Positions 55,992-64,000 of a DNA stretch of 64,000 bases are shown here, one piece after another. Each line of letters starts with the position of its first letter. The stretch's first letter is position 1. The notes under the pieces are model-generated. The model saw only the letters and a program-made list of their open reading frames with translations. It was not told where the DNA came from and ran no database searches. The position numbers and the translations under genes are program-made. The stretch lies in the NCBI GenBank assembly GCA_963826795.1, contig CAWGYT010000018.1:124001-188000 (forward strand), read 5' to 3'. The stretch is from CAWGYT01 sp963826795 (GTDB lineage Bacteria > Planctomycetota > Planctomycetia > Pirellulales > Pirellulaceae).

Positions 55992-58900
55992 ATGCGCTCG
56001 ATCAAGATGCGCCCGATCAAGAAGTTGTTGGTGGCCAATCGCAGCGAGATCGCGACGCGTGTGTTTCGCAGCGCCTACGAGCTGGGGATCCGTACCGTGG
56101 CCATCTTCACCCACGAAGATCGTTACGCGCTGCACCGATTCAAGGCCGACGAGGCGTATTTGATTGGCAAGCCCGGCGAACCGATTCGAGCTTACTTGGA
56201 CATCGGCCAAATCATCCATTTGGCCAAGAAGCAAGGCGTCGACGCGATTCATCCGGGCTACGGCTTTCTCTCGGAAAAGGCCGAGTTCGCACAGGCCTGT
56301 GAAGACCAAGGGATTCAATTTGTCGGGCCCCCGGTCCGCGTCCTCCAGCAGTTGGGAGACAAAACGGCCGCGCACAAGTTAGCCCAACAGGCCGCCGTGC
56401 CCGTCCTGGGTGGCAGCGACGATCCGATTCGGGATCCGCAGGAAGGGCTGGCGATCGCCACCAAGCTGGGATTTCCCGTGATCTTGAAAGCGGCCCATGG
56501 AGGGGGCGGACGCGGGATGCGCGTGGTGCACAAGCCGGACGAGCTGGTCGCCGCGTTGGAACAGGCCCAGCGCGAATCCCTGTCGGCCTTCGGCAGCTCC
56601 GATATCTTCCTCGAGAAGTTTGTCGCCCGGCGCGGCACATCGAAGTCCAGTTGTTGGGCGATCAGCACGGCAACCTGGTGCACCTCCGCGAGCGAGACTG
56701 TTCGGTGCAGCGCCGCCATCAGAAGGTCGTCGAAATCGCGCCGGCGCCGAATCTCGATCCGCGCGTTCGAGACAAGATTTGCGAGGCAGCGCTGGCCATC
56801 GGCTACGCGGCGGATTACCAGAACGCGGGCACGGTTGAGTTCCTGGTTGACGACGACACGGGCGAGTTCTACTTCATTGAGGTCAATACGCGAATTCAAG
56901 TCGAACACACGGTGACCGAAGAAGTCACGGGAATCGACCTCGTGATGGCGCAGACTTCTGGTCGCTCAAGGCGCCCCACTCAGCGACCCCGCGATCGGCT
57001 TGCCATCGCAGGATGACGTGAAACTGAATGGATTCGCGCTGCAATGCCGCGTGACGACCGAAGACCCGAGCAATAACTTTCTGCCTGACTACGGCCGGAT
57101 TTCGCACTATCGCTCGGCCAGCGGCATGGGGGTTCGACTGGACGCCGGCAGCGCCTTTTCGGGTGCGGTCGTGCATCCTTACTACGATTCGATGCTCGTC
57201 AAAGTCACCGCTCGCGGTCGCCGGTTCGTGGACGCCGTCAAGCGGATGGACCGATGCCTGCATGAGTTCCGAGTCCGCGGCGTGAAGACGAATATCCCCT
57301 TCCTGATCCGCCTGTTGGAACATCCCACCTTTCGGGATGGACGCTGCACAACCCGGTTTATCGACCAAACGCCCGAGTTGTTCCAATTGCCAAGGCGGCG
57401 GGATCGCGCGACGCGCCTGTTGCGGTTCTTGGCCGACATCATCGTGAACGGCAACCCGATCGTCCGAGGCCTTCCGCGGGCGACGCGGCGCGAACCGGCC
57501 GCGGTACCGGTGTTTTCCCAAAGCACCAGCCCGCCCGTCGGCATGCGTCAGCGCTTGCAAACGCTTGGCCCAAAAAAGTTTTCCCAGTGGATCCTCGACC
57601 ATCAACCGCTCTTGATGACGGACACCACGTTTCGCGACGCGCATCAATCCTTGCTGGCCACTCGCTTTCGAACCTACGATCTGATGCGTGTGGCCGAAGC
57701 GTACGCGGAGGGCTGCCCGGAGCTGTTTTCGATCGAGATGTGGGGCGGTGCGACCTTCGACACCTCGATGCGGTTCCTGCACGAATCGCCTTGGGAGCGT
57801 CTTGCGCAACTGCGGATTCGGATCCCCGACATTCTGTTCCAGATGCTGCTGCGAGCCTCCAATGCGGTCGGCTACACGAACTATCCGGATAACGTCGTGA
57901 AGGCGTTCGTGGAAGAGGCAGCGGCGGCCGGAATTGATGTCTTCCGTGTCTTCGATGCGCTCAACTGGGTGCCGAACATGCGGGTCGCGATGGAGGCCGT
58001 TCTGGAAACCAACGCGATTTGCGAAGCCGCGATTTGCTACACCGGGGACATCCTCGACCCCGCGCGAACCAAGTACGACCTGAAGTACTACCGTGCACCT
58101 CGCCAAGGAACTGGAAGCGATGGGCGCCCACATCCTGGCCATCAAGGACATGGCGGGATTGTGCAAGCCAGCCGCCGCGAAACAACTGGTCCACATGCTG
58201 AAGCAAGAGATCGGACTTCCGATCCATTTCCATACCCACGACACCGCCGGCATCCAGGCCGCCGCTATCCTCCAGGCCTGCGAAGTCGGGCTCGATATCG
58301 CCGATGGCGCGATGGCGCCCATGTCCGGCGGAACTTCGCAGCCGAATTTGAATACACTGGTCGAGTCGTTGCGATTCTCCGAGCGATGCCCCGATTTGCA
58401 AGTCGAACGTCTCGACGCTCTGGCCGATTATTGGCGGGCCGTACGCGAGTTCTACGCCCCGTTCGAAAGCCAGGTCCTGCCCGCAACCGCCGACCTTTAC
58501 CAACACGAGATGCCCGGCGGCCAATATACGAATCTCTATCAGCAGGCGCGAGCCCTCGGCCTGGTCGATCAGTGGAGTCGTATCTGCCGCGTCTATGCCC
58601 AAGTGAACCAGATGTTCGGCGACATCGTCAAAGTCACGCCCACCTCGAAAGCCGTCGGAGACATGGCCCTGTTCATGGTCGCCAACGACCTCACACCCGA
58701 CGAAGTCCTGTCCGGAGAACGCGAGTTCGCCTACCCGGCCTCCGTGCTGGATCTGATTGGCGGCAACATGGGCCAGCCACCAGGCGGCTTCCCTCAGCAG
58801 CTCCAGCAACGCCTGCTCAAGGATCGCAAGCCCGTCTCCGGACGTCCCGGGGAATCGCTGCCGCCGGCGGATTTCGAGCAGGCGGGGGCGGACACTCACG

Positions 58901-59452
58901 CGGCAGTTGGGTTACGCGCCCTCGCGGCAGGAAGTCGTCTCCAGCTTGCTCTATCCCAAAGTCTTTCAGGACTTCGCCGAGCACCGGGCGCAATACTATG
59001 ATCCCAGCGGGCTGCCGACACCCGTCTTCTTCTACGGCCCCGAGCCGGGTGAAGAGATCTCGATCGACCTGGAACCCGGGAAAACGCTAATCATTAAGTA
59101 TCTCGCCGTCGGAGAACCGCACGCCGACGGCCGGCGGACCGTCTTCTTTGAGGTTAACGGGATTCCGCGGGAGGTCAGTGTTCAGGACCACTCGCAAGAA
59201 CCCGAAATCCCCCGCGCCGCCAAAGCGGATCCCAACGACCGGCTGCAGGTCGGAGCCGCCATGCCGGGTCTGGTCGTGACCGTCGCTGTCCAGGTGGGCG
59301 ACCAGGTGAAACAAGGCCAGAAACTGCTGAGCCTTGAGGCCATGAAGATGGAGACCTCGATCCACGCCGAACAAAGCGGGACGATCGCCGAAGTCCTCGT
59401 GAAACCTGGCAGCCAGGTCGAAAACGGCGATCTGTTGATGCGATTGGAGTGA
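55992..59452 (+). CDS. pyc: Pyruvate carboxylase (four frameshifts)
   Basis: Biotin enzyme making oxaloacetate from pyruvate. Order: biotin carboxylase (IKKLLVANRSEIATRVFRSA, HPGYGFLSEKAEFAQAC, KAAHGGGGRGMRVV, FIEVNTRIQVEHTVTE), carboxyltransferase (MTDTTFRDAHQSLLATRFRT, EMWGGATFDTSMRFLHE, FRVFDALNWVPNM, HTHDTAGIQ), and the biotinyl domain with EAMKMETSIHAEQSG at the end. Total of about 1150 residues, as expected. Shifts at about 56630 (loss), 56954 (gain or -2), 58091 (extra C) and 58884 (extra G in a G5 run). All domains are otherwise well conserved, so it is probably functional in the organism. BirA follows 17 bases on. Confidence 0.9.
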
Positions 59453-59469
59453 GTTGTCGAGGTCCCGCG

Positions 59470-60267
59470 ATGCTGTCCCCCTATGATCTGCCGCGGATTC
59501 GCACCGAGACATTTGTGCGCGAAATCGATTTCCACTGGGAGATTGAATCGACCAACACCCGCGCGCTGCACTTGGCGGAAGCATCATCCGTCGAGACGCC
59601 CTTGTTGGTCTTGGCTCAACAGCAGTCGCAGGGCCGCGGACGGGGTGAGAATCGCTGGTGGTCGGCGGCGGGATCGTTGACCTTCTCGGTGGTGCTGCCG
59701 CTCGACTCAATCCCCGCTCAACACATCCCGCAGGTCTCACTGACCGCCGGCTTGGCAATCTGCCAGGCGGTCGAGCAGGTGGCGCCGCTGGCCGACTTGG
59801 GAATCAAATGGCCCAACGACGTCTACCTGGAGGAACGGAAGCTGGCGGGAATTCTGATCGAGCGGCCCGCCTGTCAGCCGCCCTTGGCGGTCGTCGGAAT
59901 CGGCATCAACGTCAACAATTCAGCGAGCGATCTCCCGCCGGAGTTGGCCGAGCAAAGTATCGCGCTGCGAGACGCGTTGGGGACCGAACTGGATCTGACG
60001 GAGCTGCTGGTGCACTGCCTGAACCAGCTGGAAGCTCGCATGCAAAGCCTCCGCACGCAACCGTCCTCCATCGCAGACCAATGGCGCGCTTACCACCTGC
60101 TGCAGGGCCGACGGTTGGAACTGGATACCTACCGCGAAATTCGCCGCGGTGTCTGCCTGGGCATCGACGACGACGGCGCCCTGTTGCTGCAGACCGCATC
60201 CGGCGTCGAACGTTGCCTGGGGGGTGTCATCCGCAGCTTCGAGCGCCGCGAAGCTGGCCCGCGCTGA
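59470..60267 (+). CDS. birA: Biotin--[acetyl-CoA/pyruvate carboxylase] ligase
   Basis: 265 residues. EIDFHWEIESTNTRALHLAE, AQQQSQGRGRGENRWWS (the GRGRxxRxW biotin/ATP loop), LTAGLAICQAVEQVAPLADL, GIKWPNDVYLEERKLAGILI and VVGIGINVN. No N-terminal DNA-binding domain, so it is a ligase only, not the repressor. The C-terminal domain is present (REIRRGVCLGIDDDGALLLQ). ATG 59470 with GAGG 7 bases before; directly downstream of pyc, whose biotinyl domain is the likely substrate. Confidence 0.93.
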   Translation: MLSPYDLPRIRTETFVREIDFHWEIESTNTRALHLAEASSVETPLLVLAQQQSQGRGRGENRWWSAAGSLTFSVVLPLDSIPAQHIPQVSLTAGLAICQAVEQVAPLADLGIKWPNDVYLEERKLAGILIERPACQPPLAVVGIGINVNNSASDLPPELAEQSIALRDALGTELDLTELLVHCLNQLEARMQSLRTQPSSIADQWRAYHLLQGRRLELDTYREIRRGVCLGIDDDGALLLQTASGVERCLGGVIRSFERREAGPR

Positions 60268-60321
60268 ATTGGCCCCTGCCAAATTGGCCTGCGCTGACAT
60301 CGCCCGCGACGCGTTGGCGAC

Positions 60322-60777
60322 TCAGGGGCCGGTCACGGTTGGCGAATGAGTCGTGAACTGGATGTTGACTAGTCCAACCTGACGAGCGCAATCGTAGACC
60401 TCAATCACGTCGCCCAGAGCAATCTCGGGATCCGGATCAATCACGACGGGCAGCGCCGCGCGGATGCTGGCCAATTGGTCCAAACGCTGCGTCAGCTCGG
60501 CGACGGTCGAAACCGGCTGCCCGTTGACCGTCCACTGGACGCCGACCTCCGTGGCTCCGATGCGGACCACGATCCGTTCGAAATCCTCCTGCTGCAGGTC
60601 GGTGTTCCTCCCCTGCCCGACCTGCGCGGCGAGCTGGCTGGGAAGGAGGGTCTCGACCGCCTGAAAGCTGGCCGTCCAGACGAAGAAAATCAGTAGCAGA
60701 AACACGACATCAATCATGGGCGTCATCGCCGCATCGGGGCGGCCGGAGGAACGGGAATCAGAGCTCGGCACGTGCAT
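60322..60777 (-). CDS. ExbD/TolR-family protein (second copy)
   Basis: 151 residues. MTPMIDVVFLLLIFFVWTAS is the conserved transmembrane helix with the proton-path Asp; a periplasmic domain follows (IVVRIGATEVGVQWTVNGQP, LPVVIDPDPEIALGDVIEVY). ATG 60777 has GAAGG 8 bases upstream; GTG 60783 is too close to it. Last gene of the ExbB-ExbD-ExbD row, which energises an outer-membrane transporter or an envelope machine. Confidence 0.9.
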   Translation of the reverse strand: MHVPSSDSRSSGRPDAAMTPMIDVVFLLLIFFVWTASFQAVETLLPSQLAAQVGQGRNTDLQQEDFERIVVRIGATEVGVQWTVNGQPVSTVAELTQRLDQLASIRAALPVVIDPDPEIALGDVIEVYDCARQVGLVNIQFTTHSPTVTGP

Positions 60778-60850
60778 CGACACAACCTTCGTCGCAACAG
60801 GGGTCTGCCTTTGCCCGAAGCCTGGTACAGAGAGCCCAAATGCCTGAACA

Positions 60851-61294
60851 TCACGTGAAAAGCACTAGAAGCCAATCCTGAGACTCCAACACGGCAAAAC
60901 TCACGTTCCAAAGTCCCGCGTCCACGGCACTCGTCAAGACGGGCTCCACGCGGCGATAGGGAACACGGCGATCGCAGCGGACACGCAGCTCGAGATTGCC
61001 GCCATGCTGGTCGCGCTCCTGCCGCAGCCGAGCTGCCAGCTGCGGGGCGGCGATCTCGCGACCTCCCAGCCACAGCAGACCGTCGGCTTGTAGAGTCACG
61101 GTCACCCGGGGCGTCTCGTCGGTCCGCGCGGCCCGACCGCTGGCGGCGGCCGGCAACTCGACTTGGATCCGATTCTCGCGCTGGGCCAGATGACTCGAAA
61201 CGAGAAAAAAGATAATCAGCAGGAAGACAACGTCGATCATCGGCGTCATATTGAAGCCCACCGGCGTCGGTTTGAGGCGGTGAAGAACTCGCAT
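60851..61294 (-). CDS. ExbD/TolR-family protein (first copy)
   Basis: 147 residues from ATG 61294; the upstream open frame to 61543 is antisense-like and lacks similarity. NMTPMIDVVFLLIIFFLVSS forms the membrane helix with the key Asp, then VTVTLQADGLLWLGGREIAA and LELRVRCDRRVPYRRVEPVL of the periplasmic domain. Pairs with ExbB next to it. The second ExbD follows 73 bases later. Confidence 0.9.
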   Translation of the reverse strand: MRVLHRLKPTPVGFNMTPMIDVVFLLIIFFLVSSHLAQRENRIQVELPAAASGRAARTDETPRVTVTLQADGLLWLGGREIAAPQLAARLRQERDQHGGNLELRVRCDRRVPYRRVEPVLTSAVDAGLWNVSFAVLESQDWLLVLFT

Positions 61295-61382
61295 CTTGCG
61301 TTCGCATTCCCACGAAATTAACGGATCGCATTCGAGTCGGCACGGAATCTGACCGAGCGGAAGGTGCGGGGCCAGGGTCGGG

Positions 61383-62111
61383 TCACAGCGGGGGTGGCGG
61401 AGCGGGAGTGGCGGCGAGCCGGCGTTTGAGCGGCCGGCAAACGTGCTGCACGACATACGTCGCCTCGGCAACCAGTTGGTCCACACGATTGCGGAGAATC
61501 GCGAAGGCCGCCAACGAGGGAATCGCCACCAGCAGGCCACCAACCGTCGTCACCAAGGCCTGATAGATTCCTTCGGCCAGATCACCGGCCCCCGCGGCAC
61601 CCTGGGACGAGGCGACGCGTTGGAAGGCGAAAATCATCCCGGTCACGGTACCGAGCAGCCCGACCATCGGCGCAATATTGCCGATCACCGAAAGGTATTC
61701 GATCTTGCGCAAAAGCCGCGCTGCCTGTTCGGCCAAGGCGTCCTCCAGCGCTTTCTCCACCGCGGGCCAGCCCCCGTCGCGTTCGGCGAGTCCCTGGAGG
61801 ACAACGAACGAAAGGAAACTGGGCTGCGCCTCACAAGCGGCTTCTGCGGCCGATAATTGCCCCCGGGTCAGAATTTCGCCAAGTTGAGTTTGAAGCGATT
61901 CTGGGATCAAATCCTGACGCCGAATTGTCAGCAGATGCTCAATGATCAGGTAGGTCGCCGTCAGGGAAAGCGCCAGCAGCACCAGCATGATCGAAACGCC
62001 CAAGACGCCCCCCGAGAAAACGATCTCGAACAGCCCTTGCGGCGCGCCGCTGGCCGCCGCGTCGCTCGCCTCTTGCGCTTGAGCGAACGACGCGCTCAGG
62101 TACCACGCCAA
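61383..62111 (-). CDS. MotA/TolQ/ExbB proton-channel family protein
   Basis: 242 residues. N-terminal segment, then membrane helix (GVLGVSIMLVLLALSLTATY), the two C-terminal helices around LSVIGNIAPMVGLLGTVTGM and LAEGIYQALVTTVGGLLVAI, the diagnostic TolQ/ExbB region. The first usable start is TTG 62111; before it the frame stays open through the 15-bp tandem repeat to about 62283 with only CTG/ATT codons, and VWAAGGLAWYLSASFAQAQ reads like a signal peptide, so the real start could lie further up. Operon with two ExbDs. Confidence 0.85.
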   Translation of the reverse strand: MAWYLSASFAQAQEASDAAASGAPQGLFEIVFSGGVLGVSIMLVLLALSLTATYLIIEHLLTIRRQDLIPESLQTQLGEILTRGQLSAAEAACEAQPSFLSFVVLQGLAERDGGWPAVEKALEDALAEQAARLLRKIEYLSVIGNIAPMVGLLGTVTGMIFAFQRVASSQGAAGAGDLAEGIYQALVTTVGGLLVAIPSLAAFAILRNRVDQLVAEATYVVQHVCRPLKRRLAATPAPPPPL

Positions 62112-62131
62112 ACCGCCGGCTGCCCAGACCC

Positions 62132-62232
62132 GTGACCTCGTGCCCAGTGACCTCGTGCACAGTGACCTCGTGCACAGTGACCTCGTGCACAGTGACCTCG
62201 TGCCCAGTGACCTCGTGCCCAGTGACCTCGTG
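62132..62232. repeat. 15-bp tandem repeat, seven copies
   Basis: GTGACCTCGTGCCCA/GTGACCTCGTGCACA repeats start at 62132, 62147, 62162, 62177, 62192, 62207 and 62222 (last partial). Being a multiple of three, they keep the ExbB frame open and would read as repeated Leu-Gly/Cys-Thr-Arg-Ser on the minus strand just before the TTG start. Confidence 0.85.
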
Positions 62233-62385
62233 GGCCGCGTCTGCGAGCCAATGGCCAGCGAAAACGCGTTGCGCCTCGCTCAATCCACCCTGGAGGAATC
62301 CCGCTGTCTTGCGTCTTTTGGCCCATCTTCACCCACGTTCCGTGCCTGGTCTTGCCGCGACCACTGGGGATCGAACGGCGGTGGA

Positions 62386-63505
62386 TCATTGCCCCGAGCT
62401 CTCGGCCGCCCAGCTTGAAGCGGGGTACGTTTCCCGCAGCTCACGAAAAATCCGATCCGCCTCGCCCGCGCGGCCGGCTTGATCCAAGCGTCGGCCTGCC
62501 GCGAACAGGCTCTCGGCCGCCAACTCGTCGTGGTGCTCCGACATCAACGCCACTCGAAGATAAGCCAGCGCCGCGTCCTCAGGTCGCCCGACTCGCTGCA
62601 AGGCCTGCGCCCAAACAAAGGTCGGTCCCGGCCGCAAGGATTCCGGGAGCTGCTCGATTCGAGCCTGCCAGCTGGCCAGTTCATCCAGTTCCGCCTCGAC
62701 GATGCGTGTCCGCCATCGCTGAGCCTCGGCCAAAGGGGCAATCCAGGCGGGATCCCGGTTGGCGGCTGAGCTCCCTCAGGGCCCGCACGGCCGACTCACG
62801 CTGGTCGCCGGCGAGCAGCCAGCTGGCGGCAATCAGTCGTGCGATGGGCCGCGAGGTCTGATTCAACCAACGGCGCGACGTGGCCTCCCACGATCGGTCC
62901 AACTCGGCCGGTCGCCAGGCGAGCGGAATCGCGGAAACAAACCGCGATGCGGGATCTTGCGACATCAGAGAGACAAACAACTCGGCCGCCTTGGACGACT
63001 GCCCCAAGCGATCATAGCAAATGACGGACCGCGCCACGATCTCGTGCCGCAGCCACTCCCGACGCTCGCTTCGATACGCCTGCCGGTAGCCCTCCAGTGC
63101 CTCGGCGTAGTCGCGCTGGTCCCAGCGCGCGTCGGCGGCCACGTGCGCTGGCGATCGCGGCGTCTCGACCGACACGACGCGATCCGAGGGGAAACGAGTC
63201 ACCGTACCCGAACCAAGTTGGAGTTCCAGCTGGCGGGCGTCGAAGCGCAGCACCTCGCCACGGCGTTCACTCAGCTCACCCTGCAACGTGCGAATCCTGA
63301 CCCGGTCCTCGGCCCACACGGCGTGCGCGCCGCAAGGCGTGATTCCGCTCGGCAGAGACACAACCAGGAGAAACAGCCTCCAGGCGAACTGGGCTGGCAC
63401 GAACTGGGCTGGCGGCCGACCGCGTCGCGCCGCGAGGCTCGGTCGAGTCAACCCAGTCGAGTCATCCGAGCTTTGCCTTCTCAGGGTGTCACGTTCGATC
63501 GTCAT
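62386..63505 (-). CDS. Exported TPR-like repeat protein (frameshifted)
   Basis: Signal/anchor LFLLVVSLPSGITPCGAHAV, a short beta part (VRIRTLQGELSERRGEVLRF), then helical repeats: WDQRDYAEALEGYRQAYRSE, ICYDRLGQSSKAAELFVSLM, LIAASWLLAGDQRESAVRAL. A one-base loss near 62755 shifts ...RELSRQ to the second frame RDPAWIAPLAEAQRWRTRIV, followed by AALAYLRVALMSEHHDEL to 62386. About 373 residues. ATG 63505 overlaps the VWA gene's stop (ATGA). Probably a periplasmic scaffold of the VWA/ExbBD group. Confidence 0.82.
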
Positions 63506-64000
63506 TTGAATGTGGCAAGATTCGAGACGTCGACATAGACGTGCTCGCCTCCGTTTTCACGTGCCAGCCGCACCAGAAAATTGTCCCGGCGACTCGGGGG
63601 ACCGAATCCGAACTCGATGGCATTGATGGCCGTCACGGAATTCCAGCGGCGAATTTGCCGAAGTTCATCCGCCGTCAGCTGAGGTTCATCGGCGTCGGTC
63701 AGGAAAAAGATCACATCCGGCCGCATCCCGAGTGCCGTTCTCAGCGGATCCAGGTGCCGCGTGCTGCCGGTGGCCGTGATGCCCTGCACAAACCGCTCGG
63801 CGGACTCGAGTCCTTCGGCCGAGGCCCAGACCAGACTTGGGGCACCCGAGCGAAAGCGGAAGACGTGCGGGTCTTCGTTGTAGAAAATGATCTGAAACTG
63901 ATTCGTCTCGTCCAGATCCCGGAGGCTGGCGATCAGCTCTCGCTTGGCGGCGGCCAAGGGGCGTCCCGCGAAGCCGGCCATACTCCCGGAGCGATCAAAG
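63502..64000 (-). CDS. VWA-domain protein (partial, starts beyond the window)
   Basis: 166 codons of the C-terminal part. The first visible residues are FDRSGSMAGFAGRPLAAAKR, the MIDAS DxSxS motif of a von Willebrand A domain, followed by FQIIFYNEDPHVFRF, GITATGSTRHLDPLRTAL (second MIDAS threonine region) and DVIFFLTDADEPQLTADEL. The start and any N-terminal signal or anchor are off the right edge. Overlaps the TPR gene by ATGA. The group resembles envelope-associated VWA/TPR systems driven by ExbBD. Confidence 0.88.
   Translation of the reverse strand, partial: FDRSGSMAGFAGRPLAAAKRELIASLRDLDETNQFQIIFYNEDPHVFRFRSGAPSLVWASAEGLESAERFVQGITATGSTRHLDPLRTALGMRPDVIFFLTDADEPQLTADELRQIRRWNSVTAINAIEFGFGPPSRRDNFLVRLARENGGEHVYVDVSNLATFK

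Noticed and set aside
56482..58450. Reading pyc as several small genes or a true pseudogene
   Set aside because: All catalytic motifs and the biotin site are intact and in order; single-base errors at runs are the simpler explanation.

Overview
The window looks like a chromosomal segment of a planctomycete (Planctomycetota). Evidence: two DUF1559 pseudopilins with type IV-like N-termini, an LEPR-XLL-like N-terminus on a DUF11-repeat protein, a PEP-CTERM protein, a secreted sulfatase, a Kelch/Na+-symporter fusion, many small secreted or zinc-ribbon membrane proteins, high GC, and frequent GTG/TTG starts.

Layout. 1-2.1 kb: 5'-part of a giant DUF11 surface protein (minus). 2.8-7.6 kb: glycogen block (glgA, galT-like, GH57 glucanotransferase). 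7.6-10.4 kb: bioD, then aguB-aguA (agmatine to putrescine). 10.4-13.1 kb: methyltransferase, SDR, zinc alcohol dehydrogenase. 13.2-21.6 kb: minus-strand block headed by a YtrA-type GntR repressor and an ABC ATPase/permease, followed by a zinc-ribbon membrane protein and two exported proteins. 22-29 kb: orphan membrane protein, DUF1559, CoA-binding protein, NAD(P)-binding protein, DUF1990, a secretin-N-domain protein and a PQQ-like propeller, with palindromic elements between them. 30.0-31.2 kb: eight tandem copies of a ~147-bp hairpin-rich repeat. 31.2-33.5 kb: cobalamin riboswitch followed on the same strand by a DUF1559 pseudopilin and a DUF4465 PEP-CTERM protein. 33.7-35.3 kb: rpoD-type sigma factor. 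37.1-40.2 kb: epmB, efp and epmA (EF-P lysylation). 40.4-42.6 kb: pnp-thyA-folA. 42.7-45.6 kb: YwqK-like protein and soluble sugar dehydrogenase. 45.7-52.1 kb: sialic-acid block (sialidase, nanA, sulfatase, Kelch/SSS fusion). 52.1-55.6 kb: exported Ni-SOD, metallo-beta-lactamase-fold protein, MetE-C-like protein, SIS protein. 56-60.3 kb: pyruvate carboxylase and birA. 60.3-64 kb: ExbB/ExbD/ExbD with a TPR protein and a VWA protein that continues past the edge.

Twelve conserved genes are interrupted by about fifteen single-base frameshifts, mostly in short homopolymers or GC-rich runs, while homology continues undamaged on both sides. I read these mainly as consensus sequencing errors rather than gene decay and annotate each as one gene across the shift.

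The most interesting items are the B12 riboswitch over a DUF1559 + DUF4465/PEP-CTERM pair (a possible surface cobalamin-binding system), the tandem hairpin array, the operator-like palindrome over the YtrA promoter, and the Ni-SOD whose signal-peptidase site should directly create the nickel-binding N-terminal histidine. No rRNA, tRNA or CRISPR array was seen.
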